A DNA stretch of 64,000 nucleotides, from NCBI RefSeq assembly GCF_027887165.1, contig NC_077229.1:207975753-208039752 (forward strand), read 5' to 3'. Both the position numbers and the translations under genes were made by a program. Source of the stretch: Monodelphis domestica. Lineage: Eukaryota > Chordata > Mammalia > Didelphimorphia > Didelphidae. A model generated the notes under the pieces. It had not been told where the DNA came from and made no database searches. It saw only the letters and a program-made list of their open reading frames with translations. Positions 22,701 through 33,121 of the stretch are shown one piece after another. The first letter of the stretch is position 1. Every line of letters starts with the position of its first letter.

Positions 22701-25700
22701 AAGACCCAAATATGCTTATTCTATCTCTAGCATGTGCCCATTTCCCCAAGACTTTAGAATAATCTTTCCAATGTGGTACCAGTTGTGTTTGGCAAAGCTT
22801 TAAAAATCTCAGAAGATGATAAAATAATCATAACTCTGCATCTATAAGAGGACAGGTAGGAAAAAAATCCAATTTATAAGTTTAAAAAAAAAAGCTCACA
22901 CTATTTAACCAAACAGAAAAGTTTAAATAAATGAAATTAGGACAAAGACAAACATCAGCACAAATACAGATTAGCTTTTCTTTATGCTTAGCAAAGATTT
23001 TTCTAAAAACCGCATAGTTATTTAATCCTACTGATATTGGATTCCATGGGAAATTTGAAACCTGTAAAATGCCTTGGACAAAAATGAAAATACCATTGAT
23101 TACAAGTGTATTACCTTTCTGATGACACACTTTTCCCTGTTCTTCCTTTAAAAGTGCTGATTACAGCATTATATCAATTTCAGAATCTAAGTAAATAAGC
23201 ATCCCAAATGCAGTCATCCCAGGAACCCAGTATTTCACCTAAGAGTTGACAGAAAACTGTCTAAGGGGGGCAGCTGGGTAGCTCAGTGGATTGAGAGCCA
23301 AGCCTAGAGACGGGAGGTCCTAGGTTCAAATCTGGCCTCAGACACTTCCCAGCTGTGTGACCCTGGGCAAGTCACTTGGCCTCCATTGCCCAGCCCTTAC
23401 TGCTTTTCTGCCTTGGAGCCAATATACAGTATTGACTCCAAGACAGAAGGTAAGGGTTTTTATATTAAAAAAGAAAAGAAAAGAAAAGAAAACTGTCCAA
23501 AGTCACTGGAATGAACAAGAAAAGTAGCAAAGGATGCTTTGGCAAATATTGGAGATTATACCTGAATTAAGAAGTAAGAATTACATTATGCCTATACTTA
23601 ATAAAGTTTAATTTTTTTAATTCATTAAGTTACTTATTACTTATAATAATTCAAACCTGTACTCAATTAAAATTCCCATGTATTGCCTTTTCTCCTTCCC
23701 CTTTCTGAACTAGAAAAGGCATCATTTGACAAAAAGACACAAAATATGTCTTGCTTGTTTCTACTTTTTTTTTTAGTTTTTTTCTCCAAAGTTTTTTTTA
23801 GTCAAATAAATAAATATCTTCATCCTTATTTGTTACCTTTATACATAGATTATATCATGTCACTCCTCAAAAAGTATAAGACTAAGTGGAGAAAATGAAA
23901 GGAGTACAACTCAGGGAAAAGAGATGGGGAATCACCATGATGTAGTAGAAAGAGTGCTCTGGAGTCAGAGGACCCAGGTTCAAATCCTATCTCTGATATT
24001 TATTGTTTATATCACCTTGAACAAGTCATTCAACATCTCTAAATCTCAGTTTGTTCAACTGTAAAACGAGGGGTTTGATTTAGCAGTGGCTTGTTATTGA
24101 TATTGTTCAGTAGTTTTCAGTTGTGCCCAACTCTTTGTGACTCCATTAGATACTGTAGTGGTTTTCTATTTTCTTCTCCAGCTCATTTTACAGATGAGAA
24201 AACTGAGGCAAACAGGGTTAAGTGACTAGTCCAGGATCACACAAATAGTAAGTTGTCAGAGATCAGATTTTAACTCAGGAAGAAAAGTATTCCTGACTTC
24301 ACACCAAGTACTCTATCCACTGCATCATCTAACTACCCTAGTGGAATGATTTAGAAAGCAACATATAATGAAAATGCAAAAAAACATATATAAGATAATG
24401 AATATTATGTACATTAGGAGCAACTAGGTGGTTCAGTGCACAGAGATCAAGGCCTGGAGACTGGAGGTCCTGGGTTCAAATCTGTCCTCAAATACTTCCT
24501 AGTTGTGTGACCTTGGGCAAGTCACTTCACCCTATTGCCTAGCTATTACCACTGTTCTGCCTTAGAATTAATTCTTAGTACTACTTCTAAGACAGACAAT
24601 AAAGGTCCTTTTTAAAAAATTATCTGTTGTATTTTTATTCATTTTATTAAACATTTCTCAATTGTATTTTAATTCAGTTCAACTACACTTGAGAGTCTTT
24701 CAGGCCTAAGTCAGCAAATTTGATACCTTTGGCTTAGATAACCTCAAGGTCCCTTCCAGCTCTAAATTTAAAAAGCCATGATATTATGAAAGAGAAAAGG
24801 CAAAGAACCATTGCTGATCCTGACCAATATAAAGGCAGCCACTCGGCTGATTGTCTAAAACTAGCCCCCTTTTAGAGGCCCTTGCCTTGGAAGGCAGCCA
24901 TGGATAATGGTCACTGGGGGTAATCAGCTCTCATCAGCAGCAGCCCTAAAAGAACACAGTAGTTCTAAAACATCTGTAAGCCTCCCAAGACCAAAAAACA
25001 CTTCTCACCAGCTGGGGCAAGGAATCTCGGAACTTGGTATTTAATTGATTCATAAAGCAACTGATAAGCCAGTAACAGTCAACGTTATCTTCAACCATCT
25101 CTTCCATAGCTCTGGCAATAGCAAGAAATAGTTCATCTTCTGGTTCCTGAAAGAAAAAGGGCAAATTAATTTGGGAGTAGATGGGAAGGAAGGAGAGGAT
25201 ATATTTTCCTTTTAAGAAAATCATTTTTTTAGGGGGCAGCTGGGTAGCTCAGTGGATTGAGAACCAGGCCTAGAAACTGGAGGTCCTAGGTTCAAATCTG
25301 GCCTCGGACACTTCCCAGCTGTGTGACCCTAGGCAAGTCACTTGACCCCCATTGCCTAGCCCTTACCACTCTTCTGCCTTGGAGCCAATGCACAGTATTG
25401 ACTCCAAGACGGAAGGTAAGGGTTTTGAAAGAAAGAAAGGAAGGAAGGAAAGAAAGAAGGAAGGAAGGAAGGAAGGAAGGAAGGAAGGAAGGAAGGAAGG
25501 AAGGAAGGAAGGAAGGAAGGAAGGAAGGAAGGAAGGAAGGAAGGAAGGAAGGAAGGAAGGAAGGAAGGAAGGAAGGAAGGAAGGAAGGAAGGAAGGAAAT
25601 CATTTTTTTAAAATAAACTAAACAAAACTTTTGGCCTCTCAAATTATATGTTAACAATTTGTCTTCCCTTGGCATTGAATTTTCATCCTTACACTTTTCC

Positions 25701-28700
25701 CTGTCATGGCCAACTGGAAGGGTTCCTTCCTATCTACTACTTCCAAATCCTTACCACACATTCCCTTATCATTGTCCTATGATATGGGGTCTACCCATTA
25801 TGCTCAAAGGGCTATAAAATGGTACATACCCTTTGATCCTGTAATACCACTCTTGGGTCTGTATACCAAAGAGATCATAAAAAAGGAGAAAAGACCTACT
25901 TCTACAAAAATATTTAAAACAGTTCCTTTTGTGGTGGCAAAGAATAAGAAATTGAAGAGAATTCCACTAAATGGGGAATGGCTGAACAAATCATGGTATA
26001 TGTTGGCGATGGAATACTATTGTGCTATAAGGAATGATGCTCGATTTCTATATGAACTAGAAAGACCTCCATGAACTGATGCAGAGTGAAGTGAGCAGAA
26101 CCAGGAGAACATTATACACAGAAAGTGAAGCACTGTGGAACAATCATATGTAATTGACTTTGCTACTAACAGCAAGGCAATGATCCAGGACAATCTCGAA
26201 GGACTAATAAAAAAGGACGCTGTTCACATCTAGAGTAAGAATGGTGGGAGTAGAAATGCAAAAGAAAAACACTATTTATCACTCAGTTATATGATTTGGG
26301 GTTGGAGTTTTTAAAAGATTACCATATTATGAATGTGAATAATACGGAAATTGGTTTTGAGTAATAAGACATGTATAAACCAGTGGAATTGCTTGTCAGC
26401 TTTAGGAGAGGGGAGGGAAGAGGGAACGGAGAGAACATGAATCATGGAACCATGGAAAAATATTCTAAATAAATAAATAAACAAATCTGACCTCAGACAC
26501 TTCCTAACAGTGTGACCCTGGGCAGATCACTTACTCTTACCTGTTGCCTAGCCATGACCAATCTTCTGCTTTGGAACTGATACTTAGTACCAATTAAAAG
26601 AAGAAAGATGAAGGCTTAAAAAAAAAGTTCAGGGGGCAGCTGGGTGCCTCAGTGGATTGAGAGCCAGTCCTAGAGACGGGAGGTCCTAGGTTCAAATCTG
26701 GCCTCAGCCACTTCCCAGCTGTGTGACCCTGGGCAAGTCACTTGACCCCCATTGCCTAGCCCTTACCACTCGTCTGCCTTGGAGCCAATACACAGTATTG
26801 ACTCCAAGACAGAAGGTAAGGGTTTAAAAAAAAAAAGTTCAGCACTAAAAAGAGAATGGAGGAAGTGGGTAAGAGGGATTAGGAGCTCTGGAAGTCTCAA
26901 ATAACCTTGGGAATAGATAAGTAAGACTGAGCATTCAGTGAGCCTAGTGAATGTTCTGTGATAGGTCTACCACATATAAATCATCAACAGTTCAACTATG
27001 TCTCACAGGCCATCTGGATTCCTCTTTTCCTTGCATATATTTTAATTATGTTTATATAGGTACATGTTCTTTCCCCTAGCAGAATGTAGGCTGCCTCTGG
27101 AAAAAGACATTCAGGGTTTTTGGGTTTGTTTGTTTGTTTTTTTTGTATTCCCAGCAGCCATCCCAGTGCCTTGCACATAGCAAGCCCTTGAGAAATGTTT
27201 GCTGACTGAGACGTCAGGGATAAAGTTTGAATTACACTTATACCCAGAGGGTTTTGATCTGAATCTAGAAATTTGATTTCTTTTTTTAATCCTTACCTTC
27301 TCTCTGAGGTTCCAAGGCAGAAGATCCATAAGGGCAAGGCAATTGGGGTTAAGTGACTTGCCCAGGTCACACAGTTGGAAATGTCTGAGGTCAAATTTGA
27401 ACCCAGGACCTTCCATATGTGGGCCTGGTTCTCTTTTCCCTGAGCCACCTAGCTGCCCCAGTAAACTTGAATTTTTAAAACGATTTTAATAATTGTACGT
27501 CAATATAATAAGTTTCCTTTGTAATCCTATATTTTTTATTTTTAAGCATTTAAAACTATTATTCTGAGATGGGTTCCATAGCTTTCACCAGCCTGCCAAA
27601 AGGGTCTTACAATCCAGAAAGAAAAAAAGGTGAAAACCCGTGGACTACAGATTTTAATTAAAAAAAGAGAGAGAGAAACATGAAAAATTATAGCAAGGAA
27701 GGAGCTGGGTGACTCAGTAGATTGAATGCCAAGCCTAGAGATGGGAAGATCTGGGCTCAAATTTAGCCTCAAATCCTTCTACTGAACTAGCAGTATAATT
27801 CTGGGAAAGTCACTTAACCCCCACTTATCACTCTTCTGCCTCAGAACCAAGACACAGTATTGATTCCAAGATGGAAGGTAAGTGTTGTTGTTTTTTTAAG
27901 ACAAAAAAAAATTACAGCAACTGAAAGTATCTGTCCCTGCAGCATGTAAATTCAATAAAGACCTATGATTTTTTTAAGTATGTGAATTCCATCCACCACT
28001 GCAGATCACAACCAGTAAGTTAGTAAGTAAGTCCTAGAGAGCTGTCTGAATCTCATGAAGGTCAAGTGACTCAATTTGCTAATAAGAGAAGGTAGCAAAG
28101 TCACAGGGTGGGCTGTACAATGGACTTGGAGTCAGCAAGCCCTGAATTGAAAGGTCAGTTCAGAGTCTTATTAGCTATGTACTCCCTGGCAATTCACTTA
28201 ACCCCTTATGCCTTAGTTTACTCACATGTAAAATGAAAGCAATGAACTTGATGGCTGTAAGATACCTTCTGATTCCAAATCTACGATCTGATGAGTTCAG
28301 GTCTTTCTGATTCAAAGTTAGCACTCTATTCACTGTACCAAACTGTCTCTGTTATCAACACTATAATCAATGAATGTTATAGAACAAGTATAATATTTTT
28401 AAATTTTTACTTTGAAGTATTAGTAGTCCTTTGGTATCTTATTATTCTACCTTTAAGTACCAACTTAAGTGACTTTGATCTGATGTGCCCTAGAACCAAG
28501 ATTATCCAGATCAAAAGAACAACCATTTCAAAATCCTGCAAAATGCCACTGGGAACACGGAACTAAATTCCTCAAATAAATTTCAACAACAGACATCAGA
28601 GAGGGCTGGAAGAATGCATGAATATATTTAACCTTAAATAATATCCCCTGAAGAAAATGCTTTGGAATCTTATCAGAATTAGGCAGTGGTAATGATTCAA

Positions 28701-31700
28701 AGTTAAGAACAAACTATGGAAAATATTAAAAATCCTTTCAAAGTTCCAGCTCTTCATTCTTTCATCTTTAGGCTCCTCTTAATGTGTTTCTGAGTGGTTT
28801 ACAAATTTCAGTGTGAATATCAAAAAGTCACAACCAAAAAAAAGACAACTTTACTAAATCCTTAATAGCACACCCATAAGATCTAATTCTTGAAGAACAG
28901 ACACCACAATTGACAGTCATATCCTGGCATTTAGTGGTCCTCAACTACTCCCCCTAGTGATAATGCAATCTAAGAAGAAAGAGGAGGGAAAAAAGCATTT
29001 GTGTATTTGTGAGAGAATTTATATTTGAAGAGTCAAAGAAAAAACCTCCCCCAGTGTTCCCTTACCTGACTTCTTTTTTTCGTACCACAGAGGGGAAAAG
29101 AAAGAAAATGCTAACCTTAAAAAGACTTTCTGAATAAATATGGACACAAATAGTGAGGGAAAGATTAGTCTGTGTTCCCATTCCAATTGAATTACTAAAG
29201 ACTTCCACAATTGTGCCTCTGCTCTAGTAGGAATTAGTGCACAATGCTTTTGCTACTTAGGAGCTTTAGTCTGTGACTGTGATTTAGTCCAAGATTGAAC
29301 CTGATTGTTTATAAGTGGCAGGGGAATGGCCACGAGCAAAACTGAATGGCAAAGCAAAGCAACCACCAACCAAAGGAAAGGAAGGACTTCGAGGTAACTT
29401 TCCAGATTCTAGCTGGTACATGCGCAGGTAAATGTCCACCTGGGGAGTGGAATCACTGACAAAACGAATGACTTTCAATGCGTGCAGGACATCTGTGTAC
29501 TGTTCCTTCCGGTACATCATCACCTGAGCATGAGATTCATAGTGAGGAGGCAGGATCCCTAGGAAAGAGGAGAAAGCAGGGCACTGAGCTGGTGGCACTC
29601 ATCCCAACCCTTCTTATCTAATAAAGGGACCCACAAAACCCAAAACAAAAGCCTGGTGTGGTCCACACAAAGAACTTACAACCACATTTAATAACCATGG
29701 AGACTCACTCTTACGAAGTCACCGCCCAGAGCTCATTCTTAACTTTCCTAAAGTAGCACAGCATTAATTTTAATTAATTAATTAGTTAATTCCCATTGCT
29801 AGTATTGGCTTCAAACTGGTAGCAAAAAGAAATAAGATCACATACAAGCTCTATGAAGGCAGGAATTGTCTTTTGCAATCCCAGTGCCTGTACGTAGTAG
29901 GCTCTTAAAGGTTGATTGATTGACACATTCACAGAAACATACTTTTGGACCTGGAAGGGGCTTTCAAGGTTGTCTAGTACAATCTCCTCACTGAACAGGT
30001 AAGGAATCTGAAACATTGATAGGTCCAAGTGGTTTGCTGAAGGTCCACAGGTCAAAAGGAATTGAGCTGGCTTCAAACCCAGGTCCTTTGACTACAAATC
30101 TAGCACTCTTTCCATTCAACTAAATTAATTTAATTAATGCATTAAGAATTAATTAAGCACTCACTATAGGCAATGTGTGCTGAGTAGTAGGGGTATAAAA
30201 TAAAAAAACAAAGTAGTCTTTATTCCCAAGGATCTCATGGGATCAGCATGTAAACAAATGAGTGTATACAGAATAACTGGAGGAGGCAAGAGAAAGCATC
30301 AACAGCTAGAAGGGTTAGGAAAGGCTTCCTATAAGAGGTGGTATATGAGCTGAGCCTTGAAAGAAGCTAGAGATTCCAAGAGGTGATGGGAAAGTGCATC
30401 CCCAAAATGCAGTAAGACTTTGAAGAGGCATGAAGGAGTAGAATGTTGAGTCTGGGTACCCAAAGAAGCCTGGTGTAGACTGAATGTTGAGTGTTTCAAA
30501 GGGGGTGATATATAATAAGCCTGGAAAGATAAGCTGACACCAGACTATAAATGACTTTTAATGTCAAGTGAGGAGTCTATGTGTTACCCTAAGGGGAATG
30601 AGGAACTACTGAAGATTCTTAGTCATGGGAGTTAACAGTCAGATTGGAAAGAAGAGACTAGAAGCCAATCCAACTTTTTGTTGTTCATTCATTTCAATCA
30701 TGTCCAACTCTTTGTGACCCCATTTGGGGATTCTTGGCAAAGATACTGGAGTCGTTTGCCATTTCCTTCTCCAGTTCATTTTACAGATGAGGAACTGAGG
30801 CAAATAGGGTTAAGGAACTTTCCCGGGGTCACACATTTAGTCTGAGTCCAGATTTGAACTCAGGTATTCCTGACTCCAGGCCTGGCACTCTCTCCACTGT
30901 GCCACCTAGCTGCCAACCAATCCAATTAGGAGACAATAACCTAGGTGAGCAGGAATGAGGGTTGAACTTTGATGGGAGCAATTTGGGTGGATAAAAAGAG
31001 AATAGATAAGATAAAGTTTGTTGTGGGCCCATTTGATTAGATCTGTAAAGGAGAGAGGAGACAAAGAGGACCCTAAACTCATAGACTTTCTATCACCCTA
31101 TATTGAGAGGAAGACCCATTTTAAGTATCTTAAATTCATTAGTATAGGATTTTGTACTATTTTCACCAATTTTCCTTTTGGTCTTCTCTTTATATATCTT
31201 AATCTTTGAAAGAGATCATCTATACTTGTTTCCCGCAGAATAACATCCAAACATTTCTTTTCAAATACTGAGCACAGAAAATCCATGGCAGTATCATAAG
31301 AAATAATAAATATGAAGATTTCAGAGAAAGACAGGAAGGCTTGTATGAACTGATACAGAATAAAGAAGTTAAATTAAGTGAATAATAGAGATGACACAGT
31401 AAGACACTCTAACTCAGATCAATTGCCATGACCAATCCTGATCTCAGAGAAGATATGAAAACACATTTTCCACAAGCACATTAATGTGCCAATTGGTGGA
31501 GCTATGAATTGGTCCAAACATCCTAGAAAACAATTCACAATTATGCTATGAAAGTGAATAAAATGGCCTTGCCCTTTTATAAGGAGATCCCATTGCTAGC
31601 AATGTACCCCAAGGGTAAATGATTTTTTTTAATGATTTCAAATAGCAAAATATTTATAGAAATGCCAGGTTCTTTGGACAACCCAAAAGTTACCCTTTGC

Positions 31701-33070
31701 AGAAAGAGTTAAGTATCTGTGATTGGAAAATATCGAGACATCTCTCCATGGATGACATAAAACACCTGATGATGTTTCCACCCCAAAGCTCTTACTTTCC
31801 ACGTGCTCCTATGTGTTCATAAATTAGACTTGGGAAGGGATATTTCTTTCAACTTTGTAAGTAATTGATTTTATGACAAAAAATGAGAGTCCCAGTCTCT
31901 CTGGTCTCTCACTAGACTCTGGCATGCATGGTTTCATCCATCATTGACTCTGAATTAGTAGCCGCAGTGTATTTTTCTGAAATGAATTACCGCTTGACCC
32001 AGAAACCTACTAAGGATGTCTATCACTCAACAAAACTCCTGCTATTTCTCATCATTCACAAAGATGTCACGTACCCAACACTCCTGAGTAACTAAATTTC
32101 ATAAGGCCTGACAAAATAAAAACTGAATCTTTCCTTTTTTAACACTCTACCAGAATCCAAAAGACCATAGCCACCATCGTCACACTTCCTCCAAGATTTT
32201 CCAATACCATTACCAATTCTTTCATCTTCTTCTAAGAGCTCCAATGTCATCGACTTACCCTTACAGAAAGAAAGGGAAAGGTGTCTGTTATAGAAGTTCT
32301 AAGAGGGGTAAAGTCCAAAGGGGTACCACTTGGCCTCAGAGGAATACCCTGAGTGCAGAGAAATAATGATGACTTTGGAAACCAGTACACCAGGGTCCAA
32401 ATCTTGGGTCTTCTTATATAATCAAATTAATTTAACTTATTAAATTAATCCATTATTTAACAACTTTATTTAACTTCACTGAGTCTCAGTTCCTCATTTG
32501 TAAAATAATACAGATGGATGAACTAGAGGGCCTTTGATGTTCCTTCTAGCTCAATATCTATAAGCCTACTCCTTACTTCTATTTTTATGGGAGAACCCTT
32601 CTTCCAAAGGAAATAGGTCTGCCTTGCCATTTGGCCACTGATGACCAGTTACACTAGTAGTGTACTACACTGCTAGACCAGTTTGGGACTATTACACTAC
32701 TAGACCAAAAAGCACTTTGGAGATCAACAATATTCACAATATTTCAGGCAAGGAAACAGTCCTCTCACTAAGGGGAAAAAAAAACAAAACTATCTGCCAG
32801 CTCTCTAAAGACTGACTCCAAGCAACCCTTGGTACCTAATGGGGTGGCTCAAATATTCTGTAACTTGAATATGACCTCCCAAGCACAAAGTGGAACATTA
32901 CCCATCTGAATATTCTTTCTGTCCTCTAAGATGTCAAATTATGGGGGCAGCCAGGTGATAGTGAATAGAGAGCCCAGCCTAAAGATGAGAAGTCCTGGGT
33001 TCAAATCTGACCTCAGACACATCCTGGGCTGGAATCAAAACACAATATTGATTCTAAGACAGGAGGTAAG

Positions 33071-33121
<51 letters not shown>

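Noticed and set aside
25292..25675. Long open frames with PSFL or GRKE repeats on both strands
   Set aside because: They are translations of the (GGAA)n SINE tail; the tract is enclosed by the SINE's target-site duplication.
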